A program made the translations under genes and the position numbers. The notes under the pieces were generated by a model, which worked only from the letters and a program-made list of their open reading frames with translations, did no database searches and had not been told where the DNA came from. Positions 56,983-64,000 of a DNA stretch of 64,000 bases are shown here, one piece after another. The DNA lies in NCBI GenBank assembly GCA_000953695.1, contig LN554847.1, forward strand, positions 437,801 through 501,800, read 5' to 3'. How positions within the stretch are numbered: position 1 is the first letter of the stretch; each line of letters opens with the position of its first letter. This stretch comes from Aliivibrio wodanis. Its GTDB lineage: Bacteria; Pseudomonadota; Gammaproteobacteria; Enterobacterales; Vibrionaceae.

Positions 56983-57067
56983 TAATACCAATATTCGTAA
57001 ATAGATACCAAATGGCTCGTTTGAGAATGAATGTATTCTCAAGCGAGCCATTTGTATATTGGTATTA
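56983..57067. terminator. Large bidirectional hairpin between rhlE and the chemoreceptor gene
   Basis: The outer pair TAATACCAATAT / ATATTGGTATTA (56983-56994 with 57056-57067) is perfect over 12 bp. Inside, CAAATGGCTCG / CGAGCCATTTG and TTGAGAAT / ATTCTCAA make a long stem. The right end overlaps the chemoreceptor stop codon. It resembles the palindromic repeat at 25325 in its TACCAAT ends and may be the same class of repeat used as a terminator. Confidence 0.75.
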
Positions 57068-59191
57068 TACTTTAAAGTTACCTATTAACTGTTGTTGTTT
57101 TTCAGATAATTGAGACATCTCTTCACTCATTTCTGAAGACGCCTTGGCATCACTATTTAATTCAGTACTAATTTCTCGGATACGCTGAATTGAACTATCT
57201 AATTGTAGTGCTACATCTCGTTGCTCTAAACTTGAGTCAGTAATTTGAGAGTTCATTGAGCGAATTTGCTCTACTTCACGTAAAATCGCTTCTAAGGCTT
57301 CTTCTGCTTGTTGAGAGATTTCATGAACTTGAGTTGCTTTATCATTGCCTGATTGAATAGCAGAAACTACTTTATTTGTTCCTGATTGTAAGGTAGAAAT
57401 CACTTGTTGTATTTGCACGATAGATTCTTGTGTTCGGCTTGCGAGCACTCGTACTTCATCAGCAACAACAGCAAAACCACGGCCACCTTCACCAGCTCTT
57501 GCTGCTTCGATAGCTGCATTTAATGCAAGTAAGTTTGTTTGCTCTGCAATCTGTTGAATTACTTGTAATATTGAGTCAATGTTATCTGAATCTTTTGCTA
57601 GTTGATTCGCAATAGGGACACTTTCAGAGATCTGCTGAGCTAATTGTGAAATCGCTAGTCCTGTTTCTTCTACTACTCTCTTACCACTTTCAGCACTTTC
57701 CTGAGTAACATCGACAGCAATAGAGGCATCATTAGCATAAGTTGCTACCTGCTGTGCAATACTCGACAGATGTGCAGAGCCTGTAGCAACCGCATCAACC
57801 TCATTACCCTGTTTTACTATTTCATCGTGACTGTTATGTGATAGTTTCTGTGTTTTTTTAGCCATAGATCCTGCGTCATTTACATGGGTGACAAGTTGTG
57901 AGATTGTCCCTTGTAAGCGTTCAAGAAATAGGTTGAAACCATCAGCAACAGCGCCTAATTCATCTTTTCGTGTGCTTTCTAGTCGCTGAGTTAAATCTCC
58001 ATCACCATTCGCAATTTCTTGAAAACGACGAGCAAGATTTTGTAGAGGAGAGGCTATTCTTACCCCAATAAACCAACTACTTGTAAAACCAAAAAAGCTG
58101 ACGATTAAAATACTGGTTAGGATAAAGGTTCTACCGCTATCGCGCATTAGTTGGTCAGAAATTGAATCAAGCTTTCCAACATCAGCCAGCACGTAAGATT
58201 TTGGAATATCCAAAACAAGAGTCCATGTTTGATGTTGATTAAGTATAATTTCGCTACCGATAGATAGGCTATCGTCACTCCATGTCGGTGAAAAGGCGGA
58301 TTTATTACTTAAATATTGAGCCAGTTTTGGATATCGAGAATCGAATCGAACGTTAATACCTTGTTGACCTGAGTCGTCAGCGATAATATAACCATCTTCA
58401 TCAACAAGAATAGCGCTGCCTTGCCCTTGAGCAAAATAGTTATCAACTTGAGTAATAAAAGATGCAATTTGATCTAATTTTATGTCGATCCCTACAGTAC
58501 CTATAGCTTTATTATTTTTTAAAATTGGTAAAGTGACAGATGTCATTAACTGTTCTTTACCTGAAATAGTATCGATATAGGGCTGAAGAATACACGCGCT
58601 ACTATAAGTAATACTACACGAATACCAACTATTAACTGGGTGACCATTAGATTCTAATTCAGTATCTAATAGGTCATCTTCAATTAAAATCTCACTGACG
58701 ATCTCACTATTGTCGTGGGCATAATACGTACTAAATCGACCTGATTCATTACTGCCATACTCTGAAAAATTAGCAAAGAATTTATCTTCACCATCTAATT
58801 TATTTGGCTCAAAAACAACATAAATGCCAAGGTAATTTTGCAGGCGTACAGTATGCTTATGTAATAAAGTGACTAAGCTTTCACGTAAAGTATCTGAATC
58901 AATATCATTTTCGTTAAATTGATCTTGCAGGCCATAAATTTGATGCAATATGATTTGAGCATCAACATTTGCACTGTTGAAAACATTATGTACCTTACTT
59001 GCTTGATTTTTCGCAGCAAGTGAAAGTGTTTGTTCTGCTTTACTTGTTAGAATGCTAAGTGCTTCGTTGCTGACTTGTTGTTGCGTCGTAAAGCTAGAGC
59101 GAATAGAAACAAATGCCATGATGCCGGCAACCAACAAAAGTACGCAGCCAGTTATTAAACTTATTTTCCATCGAATTGAATGTAAGATCAT
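57065..59191 (-). CDS. Methyl-accepting chemotaxis protein with dCache sensor
   Basis: A 708-residue transmembrane chemoreceptor. Order: TM1 (about 9-30), a periplasmic dCache_1 sensor (about 35-335; landmarks [21 protein letters not shown] and [26 protein letters not shown]), TM2 (about 350-372), HAMP (about 375-427), and a signalling domain with the CheA/CheW tip [18 protein letters not shown] and [15 protein letters not shown] (about 560-595). dCache receptors usually bind amino acids or other small ligands directly. The ligand is not evident. The gene is alone, with a convergent rhlE on one side. Confidence 0.93.
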   Translation of the reverse strand: MILHSIRWKISLITGCVLLLVAGIMAFVSIRSSFTTQQQVSNEALSILTSKAEQTLSLAAKNQASKVHNVFNSANVDAQIILHQIYGLQDQFNENDIDSDTLRESLVTLLHKHTVRLQNYLGIYVVFEPNKLDGEDKFFANFSEYGSNESGRFSTYYAHDNSEIVSEILIEDDLLDTELESNGHPVNSWYSCSITYSSACILQPYIDTISGKEQLMTSVTLPILKNNKAIGTVGIDIKLDQIASFITQVDNYFAQGQGSAILVDEDGYIIADDSGQQGINVRFDSRYPKLAQYLSNKSAFSPTWSDDSLSIGSEIILNQHQTWTLVLDIPKSYVLADVGKLDSISDQLMRDSGRTFILTSILIVSFFGFTSSWFIGVRIASPLQNLARRFQEIANGDGDLTQRLESTRKDELGAVADGFNLFLERLQGTISQLVTHVNDAGSMAKKTQKLSHNSHDEIVKQGNEVDAVATGSAHLSSIAQQVATYANDASIAVDVTQESAESGKRVVEETGLAISQLAQQISESVPIANQLAKDSDNIDSILQVIQQIAEQTNLLALNAAIEAARAGEGGRGFAVVADEVRVLASRTQESIVQIQQVISTLQSGTNKVVSAIQSGNDKATQVHEISQQAEEALEAILREVEQIRSMNSQITDSSLEQRDVALQLDSSIQRIREISTELNSDAKASSEMSEEMSQLSEKQQQLIGNFKV

Positions 59192-59428
59192 ATTTGAAGC
59201 TCTTTTAAATTATACTGTCAGTCATTCTATAACTTGGTTGCGTAAATTCCTAGCAGTTATTTATATAATTGAGACAAGGTTAGATGCTTTATTACGCATA
59301 CTTATCGTAAGAACGAGTAATTTTAAGCATATTAGATGAAAAGAGATCTGTACAATTTATTTAATTTTAATTTTACGAAATCAGTTCTATGGAATTAGTT
59401 TTATGAATAAAAATATATGAGAAAAATG
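59192..59428. other. Non-coding leader region of the chemoreceptor gene
   Basis: AT-rich sequence between the minus-strand chemoreceptor start and the terminator at 59429. It should hold the chemoreceptor promoter; I see no gene or clear operator. Confidence 0.5.
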
Positions 59429-59470
59429 AAAGAAGCCCCAGTATGAGACTGGTCATACTGGGGCTTCTTT
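59429..59470. terminator. Terminator after the BCCT gene
   Basis: Perfect 18-bp stem (59429-59446 with 59453-59470) built on AAAGAAGCCCCAGTATGA, loop GACTGG. It lies downstream of the minus-strand BCCT gene. Confidence 0.85.
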
Positions 59471-59523
59471 ATTACCTAACTGTGTTATACATAGATTGGT
59501 GTTATCTACTTAACCTCATGGCT

Positions 59524-61128
59524 CTAAACAATATTTTGTTTTTCAGTTTTAGGAACAGTACCAAATTTCTCAGTACTAAATCCTTTGACTAAACTCACAC
59601 ACATTAATAGAAGTATCAGAGTAAAAGGTAATGCAGTAGAGACTGTACCAGCTTGTAGTGCTTGCATTGCTTCTGTACCACCAACCCATAATAATACGGC
59701 AGCGATAGAGCCCTCAACAGTAGCCCAGAAGATGCGCTGAGGAACAGGCGCATCAACTTTACCGCCAGCTGTAATACTGTCAATCACTAGTGAGCCTGAA
59801 TCAGATGATGTTACGAAGAACACCATAATCAGTACAATAGAAATTACAGATAACACCATACTCATTGGTAATGCGTCGTACATATCAAATAGAGCCATAT
59901 TAATATCAGCAAGACCGTTTGCACCAAGTTCACCGACTTTATTCGTGATCTGATCCATTGCAATACCGCCAAATGAAGACATCCACAATGCCGTTGCAAG
60001 TGTTGGGATAATCATTACAGATAATAGGAACTGACGAACAGTACGGCCTTTAGAGACTCGAGCAATGAACATACCTACAAATGGAGACCAAGAGATCCAC
60101 CAAGCCCAGTAGAATACTGTCCAACCATGCATCCAAGTTTCATCTTCACGACCATGCGGGTTACTTAAAGGAATGATATTTTCAATGTAACCCATGATAG
60201 TAAGTGGTAGTGCATCCATTACTGAAGAAAATCCAGCAATTATAACAAAAGTCAGTAAAGCTGCAGCTACAAGCATATTAATATTGCTAAGTAGTTTTAC
60301 ACCACCATCGATACCACGAATAACAGAAATAATAGCAAGCATTGTAACAAATGCGATTACTCCTATTTGCATGGTAACTCCGCCATCAGTACCAAATACA
60401 TGATTGATGCCACCAGCAGCTTGCTGTGCGCCCAGACCAAGAGATGTAGCTAGGCCAAACAAGGTTGCAAGAACGGTTAATATATCAATGATGTGACCGA
60501 ACCAACCCCATGTTCTGTCACCTAAAATAGGATAAAAAACAGAACGCATAGATAAAGGAAGGCCCTTGTTAAAGGTAAAGAACGCTAATGAAAGAGCTAC
60601 GATACCGTACATAGCCCAAGGGTGAATACCCCAGTGGTACATAGTTGCACCTAATGCAAGTTTCTTTGCCTCTTCTGTAAATGGTTCAACGCCAAGAGGA
60701 GTCCCGTACCAGTCTGTAAAATAGGCTACAGGTTCTGCGACACCGTAAAACATTAATCCAATACCCATCCCGGCAGCAAAAAGCATTGCCATCCAAGAGA
60801 TAGTAGAGTGTTCAGGTTTTGCAGAATCACCACCAATTCGAATTTTACCAAAGGGTGAGACAATTAGGGCTAAGCAGAAAATTAGGAAGATGTTCCCAGA
60901 CCACATAAATAGGCCATCAAAATTGTTGATGATTTGCCACTTAACACCGTCTAGAAGGGATTTTGCTTCTGTTGGATCCATAATAAGAAGCACAGTAAGA
61001 AATAAAATGATAGAGCCTGCGCTAATTCCAAAAACTTGGTTATGAATATCAAAACCCCATTTTTGTACGTTATCTTGGCCTACCTCATAATCAGTACTGT
61101 CAATGCTGTACTTATCCGTAGTACTCAT
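59524..61128 (-). CDS. BCCT-family betaine/choline/carnitine transporter
   Basis: A 534-residue inner-membrane carrier of the betaine-carnitine-choline transporter family, which imports osmoprotectants such as glycine betaine or choline with Na+ or H+. Twelve hydrophobic segments are visible. Landmarks: MDPTEAKSLLDGVKWQI, MLFAAGMGIGLMFYGVAEP, YHWGIHPWAMYGIVAL, and the BCCT signature WTVFYWAWWISWSPFVG near residue 330, followed by FVTSSDSGSLVIDSIT. The short C-terminal tail and normal length fit an osmolyte carrier such as BetT or OpuD types. Substrate cannot be fixed. The gene is monocistronic. Confidence 0.92.
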   Translation of the reverse strand: MSTTDKYSIDSTDYEVGQDNVQKWGFDIHNQVFGISAGSIILFLTVLLIMDPTEAKSLLDGVKWQIINNFDGLFMWSGNIFLIFCLALIVSPFGKIRIGGDSAKPEHSTISWMAMLFAAGMGIGLMFYGVAEPVAYFTDWYGTPLGVEPFTEEAKKLALGATMYHWGIHPWAMYGIVALSLAFFTFNKGLPLSMRSVFYPILGDRTWGWFGHIIDILTVLATLFGLATSLGLGAQQAAGGINHVFGTDGGVTMQIGVIAFVTMLAIISVIRGIDGGVKLLSNINMLVAAALLTFVIIAGFSSVMDALPLTIMGYIENIIPLSNPHGREDETWMHGWTVFYWAWWISWSPFVGMFIARVSKGRTVRQFLLSVMIIPTLATALWMSSFGGIAMDQITNKVGELGANGLADINMALFDMYDALPMSMVLSVISIVLIMVFFVTSSDSGSLVIDSITAGGKVDAPVPQRIFWATVEGSIAAVLLWVGGTEAMQALQAGTVSTALPFTLILLLMCVSLVKGFSTEKFGTVPKTEKQNIV

Positions 61129-61260
61129 GTGTCCTCACATAAAAATTTAATAGCTCCCATTGGAGTCTATCAGAAGCTGTTAACATTTAAGGAACAGCGT
61201 TTTTTCGCGACGAATAATATCAGAGTTAAGAATTAAGTAAAATAATTATTTAAAATGTAA

Positions 61261-61301
61261 AAAAAACAGCACCAAAGTTTATTTCTCTAAGGTGCTGTTT
61301 T
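61261..61301 (-). terminator. Terminator after yiaV
   Basis: Perfect 12-bp stem AAAAACAGCACC / GGTGCTGTTTTT (61261-61272 with 61290-61301); on the minus strand a T-run follows. Confidence 0.88.
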
Positions 61302-61318
61302 TATAAGGTTAATATTTT

Positions 61319-62449
61319 TTAATGATCTAAGTATAGATAATTTTGCCAAGACTTCATGCGAATTAATACTTTACGCATAATTGAAACGTGTTCAAAGCTA
61401 TCTGAATAAACAGATATCTCTGCGTTAGAGCCGGCAGGTAAGTGAAACTCAGATACATCATCAGTTAGTTTTAGTTTTACCAATGCTCGTCCATTTGTTC
61501 GGATTGCATTAGTGCCAAGTAGAGAGCCAGATGCTTGGATCTGACCTTCACCAATAGCGGGGATCACTTCAACAACTTCGCCTTTAAATACTCGACCAGG
61601 AATCGCTCGGAATAAGAATTCAGCTTTAAAACCTTTTTGTAAACGTTGAAGCGAATTCTGACGGAAAGCACCAACAAAATATTGATCTTCTGTGTGAACA
61701 AAAGTCATTACAGGACGAAGAGGAATAGGCACTGCCATCATACCAGGACGAAGAGCCATTTGTGTTACATAGCCATCTGTTGGTGCTCTAACGATGGTTT
61801 CATCTAGATTAAACTGTGCTTGTTCTAACTCAGCGCGCATGCGAGCGACTGTCGTATTCTCCCCATTTATTTCAGACTCTAAAGCCAGTTTTGCTTGTTG
61901 CTCTTGAGCTTGAACGGACTCTACTGTTGCTTTAGCTGCTTTGTAAGTTTGTTTTCTGGTATCAAGTTGTTGGGCTGTGAATGCGCCTTTTTTATAGCCT
62001 TTTTCGTAACGCTTAAACTCACGATACGCTTTATCTTTATCAGCAACAGATTTAATCGTATTAGCTTGAGCTGATTTATAGATAGACTCCAGTTGCAAAG
62101 CCACTTGTTCAGCTTCACTTAATGAGGCTTGTTTTCGGATGACTTCTGCTTTAAATGGAATATCATCAATTTTAAATAAAATATCACCAGCAGAAATAGG
62201 TTGGTTAGGGATCACATTAACTTCAGTTACTTTACCTTTAACGCTAGGAACAATGGGGGTTGTCACATAAAATTGCCCACCAAATTGAGTAAAAGGGTGG
62301 TTATAGTTCATTAATAAAACTAGTGTACCCACTAAAATAACCCCGCCAAGACCAGCGGTAGGAACTGTCCATTTGTTTAAAGGGATCTTAAAGATCTTAA
62401 AAATTGCAATACATAACGCGGTATAAGTAAGAATAAGCAATAAATCCAT
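61319..62449 (-). CDS. yiaV: HlyD-family membrane fusion protein YiaV
   Basis: A 376-residue inner-membrane adaptor protein. It has two N-terminal hydrophobic segments (about 1-18 and 29-47), then biotinyl-lipoyl halves (VTTPIVPSVKGKVTEVNVIP and ETIVRAPTDGYVTQMALRPG) flanking a long alpha-helical hairpin (about 105-205), and a beta-barrel domain. This is the YiaV/YibH type, similar to EmrA-like adaptors, but no exporter gene is next to it. It overlaps yiaW by the sequence TAATG. Its transport partner and substrate are not known. Confidence 0.87.
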   Translation of the reverse strand: MDLLLILTYTALCIAIFKIFKIPLNKWTVPTAGLGGVILVGTLVLLMNYNHPFTQFGGQFYVTTPIVPSVKGKVTEVNVIPNQPISAGDILFKIDDIPFKAEVIRKQASLSEAEQVALQLESIYKSAQANTIKSVADKDKAYREFKRYEKGYKKGAFTAQQLDTRKQTYKAAKATVESVQAQEQQAKLALESEINGENTTVARMRAELEQAQFNLDETIVRAPTDGYVTQMALRPGMMAVPIPLRPVMTFVHTEDQYFVGAFRQNSLQRLQKGFKAEFLFRAIPGRVFKGEVVEVIPAIGEGQIQASGSLLGTNAIRTNGRALVKLKLTDDVSEFHLPAGSNAEISVYSDSFEHVSIMRKVLIRMKSWQNYLYLDH

Positions 62450-62829
62450 TATACTTGCTCCTCTTGAGATGTTTGACTAGGTGGTGATTTTGCTTGGTTC
62501 ACTTCTAGTTGAGACAGTTTTTCAGTTAGTAGCTCAACTTGATCGTTAAGATGGTTAACTCGAGTTTGTAGTTCTAATTGATTGTTTTCAATTTTATGAA
62601 AGCCCCAGCCACGATCTTCACGCCATAATGTTGCCCAGATCCATAAGAATGGCCATAACACATGAAGCGTAAATAAACTAACCCAACCAGCAATGTGTAT
62701 TGCATCTGAATGTGGGTGGTCACGCTTATGGGCAATTTCGTATGGAATATCATGAATAACAATAATTCCGTAAAAAATAACGAGAGCAACAAAAACTAAT
62801 AACCCAAGAGCAAAATAATCTAAAAACAT
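62449..62829 (-). CDS. yiaW: DUF3302 inner-membrane protein YiaW
   Basis: A 126-residue membrane protein of the DUF3302 family, matching E. coli YiaW. Landmarks: MFLDYFALGLLVFVALVIFY (TM1), HDIPYEIAHKRDHPHSDAIH, and GWVSLFTLHVLWPFLWIWATL (TM2), then a coiled-coil tail with ELQTRVNHLNDQVELLTEKL. The start is ATG 62829, seven bases after AAGGA, which gives the conserved N-terminus; the longer frame to 62862 is not used. It is upstream of yiaV and translationally coupled to it, as in enteric bacteria. Function unknown. Confidence 0.88.
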   Translation of the reverse strand: MFLDYFALGLLVFVALVIFYGIIVIHDIPYEIAHKRDHPHSDAIHIAGWVSLFTLHVLWPFLWIWATLWREDRGWGFHKIENNQLELQTRVNHLNDQVELLTEKLSQLEVNQAKSPPSQTSQEEQV

Positions 62830-62939
62830 AAACGTATCCTTGTTTATTGAGAAATTTAACAAAATATATATCTATTAGTAACTTGAGTGTCGCATTGCTT
62901 AGATGAATACGCAAGAAATAATCTAATTGGAAAATAAAA

Positions 62940-62965
62940 AAGCCAACATGAATTCATGTTGGCTT
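62940..62965 (-). terminator. Terminator after the GGDEF gene
   Basis: A 26-base perfect palindrome (AAGCCAACATGAA and its mirror complement); on the minus strand it is followed by TTTTTATTTT. Confidence 0.87.
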
Positions 62966-62998
62966 AAATTGTTATTTCATTTTTACTTATACATAATG

Positions 62999-64000
62999 TT
63001 AGAGGCTAACGCAGTTCCGCCCACCATCTTTAGCTCGGTAGAGTGCAGTATCTGAAGCTTTGATGACTTCTTGTGGTTTTTTAAATTCGGAATTGTCTGC
63101 AACCCCGATACTAATCGTCACGTTAACGACTTTAGTCATGTTGCTTTTACCACGATTTGCTTGTCCTTCTTTTTTATCTTTAGGGCGAGTAGAAGAATCG
63201 CGGATAATCAAGTCATAATTAGCAATATCTTCACGCAGCTCTTCTAAGTACTCAAGGCTTTGTTCTGCGGTTTTTCCTTTGAATAGAACGGTAAACTCTT
63301 CACCGCCATAACGATATACTTTAGCGTTCCCGCCTGTTTCTGCCATGATACTTGCAACTAATTTGAGTACGTCATCACCCGTATCATGCCCGTAGGTATC
63401 ATTAAATTTCTTAAAGTGGTCGACATCTAGCATAGCAATAGTGTAACGACGGCCTAAGTGTTTCATTTCTGACTCGAGTGCACGACGGCCGGGAATGCTA
63501 GTAAGTTGGTCGATAAAAGCCAATTCATGGCTTGCTGAAATAATATAATAAAGCAGTAAAAGCCCTGCGATTGAAAACATGGTACTTGAAATAAAATCAA
63601 CACTAAATAAAGCAAAAGTAAGTGATGAGTAGAGTAAGCAAGTATAAGAGGCTAAATCGGTGCTATTACTGCGTGTTAAAACAAAAATTGCAGAAAGCCC
63701 ACACATGACTATGCTGTAAAGGACGATAAGAATAGGTAAGGGTGATATTTCAGGGATAGCAAGGAGGTATGTTTCCCAAATGTGATTCATATCAGTCTCT
63801 GCAAAATGAGAGACAATGATCCAGCACCAGAAGAACATAAATAATAATATACCAACATACCCAGCACCATATTTTGAAAAAATACGACGCTCAGGGAAAA
63901 TAAAGGTCGCCATCATAGAGATCGGTAGTAGAAAAGCAATTAGCGTAAACTCAATACGTGTTGTCCCTTGAGATAATGGTACTTGCAATCGTTCTTGAAT
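62999..64000 (-). CDS. GGDEF diguanylate cyclase, membrane-bound (5' end outside window)
   Basis: A cyclic-di-GMP synthase. The frame is open to the window edge (codons IQER precede LQVPL), so the start lies outside. The N-terminal part has about six hydrophobic segments (an integral sensory region of MASE-like type). The GGDEF domain begins at LAFIDQLTSIPGRRALE and has the active-site loop YRYGGEEF, the metal-binding LDVDHFKKFNDTYGHDTGDD, and the final ASDTALYRAKDGGRN. The RxxD inhibitory site that usually precedes the loop is absent (GGNAK), so product inhibition is not expected. It also has a lysine-rich insert (RPKDKKEGQANRGKSN). Confidence 0.92.
   Translation of the reverse strand: MQERLQVPLSQGTTRIEFTLIAFLLPISMMATFIFPERRIFSKYGAGYVGILLFMFFWCWIIVSHFAETDMNHIWETYLLAIPEISPLPILIVLYSIVMCGLSAIFVLTRSNSTDLASYTCLLYSSLTFALFSVDFISSTMFSIAGLLLLYYIISASHELAFIDQLTSIPGRRALESEMKHLGRRYTIAMLDVDHFKKFNDTYGHDTGDDVLKLVASIMAETGGNAKVYRYGGEEFTVLFKGKTAEQSLEYLEELREDIANYDLIIRDSSTRPKDKKEGQANRGKSNMTKVVNVTISIGVADNSEFKKPQEVIKASDTALYRAKDGGRNCVSL

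Overview
The window looks like a chromosomal segment of a Vibrionaceae bacterium, most likely Aliivibrio fischeri or a close relative. The evidence is low GC, many chemotaxis and cyclic-di-GMP proteins, Vibrio-type PTS clusters, a Vibrio-style palindromic repeat, and close similarity of GalR, YgjH, YbdG, YiaV and YiaW to their gammaproteobacterial counterparts. The species call is inference; no rRNA gene is present.

Layout. 1-5.2 kb: end of the galactose operon (galK end, galM), a hybrid histidine kinase, and a convergent GalR-type repressor with a gal-operator-like palindrome upstream. 5.3-9.2 kb: ygjH, an Aer-like PAS chemoreceptor and an AGCS sodium/amino-acid symporter. 9.3-11.7 kb: a decayed patch with two attC-like sequences, a DUF3465 gene, gene fragments (two GNAT-like, one reverse-strand) and a DUF924 gene; it resembles stranded integron cassettes. 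12-14 kb: a beta-lactamase-fold serine hydrolase and a small membrane protein. 14.3-16.9 kb: brnQ preceded by a Val/Leu/Ile-rich leader peptide and an intrinsic terminator (a probable attenuator), then a histone-deacetylase-like hydrolase.

16.9-30.5 kb is a sugar-PTS locus. It has two three-domain EIIABC permeases, free EIIB, a degenerate HPr-EIIA fusion, manA, an AraC-family regulator, free EIIA, an EIICB permease and a secreted GH92 alpha-mannosidase lipoprotein. The GH92 gene is split by an IS30-family element with a 4-bp target duplication. A near-identical 39-bp element lies in the same orientation upstream of three PTS transcription units, so the locus looks like one regulon, probably for mannose or mannosides: external demannosylation, PTS uptake and phosphorylation, then ManA to fructose-6-phosphate.

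31.9-48.8 kb is a composite genomic island at the 3' end of tRNA-Ser(TGA). Three copies of the tRNA 3' end (31907, 42529, 48739) mark two tandem units. The outer unit (10.6 kb) carries a type I restriction-modification system (hsdR, hsdM, hsdS) with an Abi_2/HEPN gene inside it, and two overlapping DUF262 genes. The inner unit (6.2 kb) carries a 1366-residue KAP-family P-loop NTPase, a cluster of perfect hairpins, and a tyrosine recombinase next to the tRNA. Most cargo genes belong to families linked to phage or plasmid defence.

49-64 kb returns to core-like sequence: two tandem 1056- and about 1056-residue receptors (Cache plus solute-binding domain outside, HD-GYP inside), rhlE, a dCache chemoreceptor, a BCCT transporter, the yiaW-yiaV pair, and a GGDEF cyclase that runs off the right edge. 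Start codons were chosen by ribosome-binding sites and family alignment. Family assignments are from reading motifs, not from database searches.
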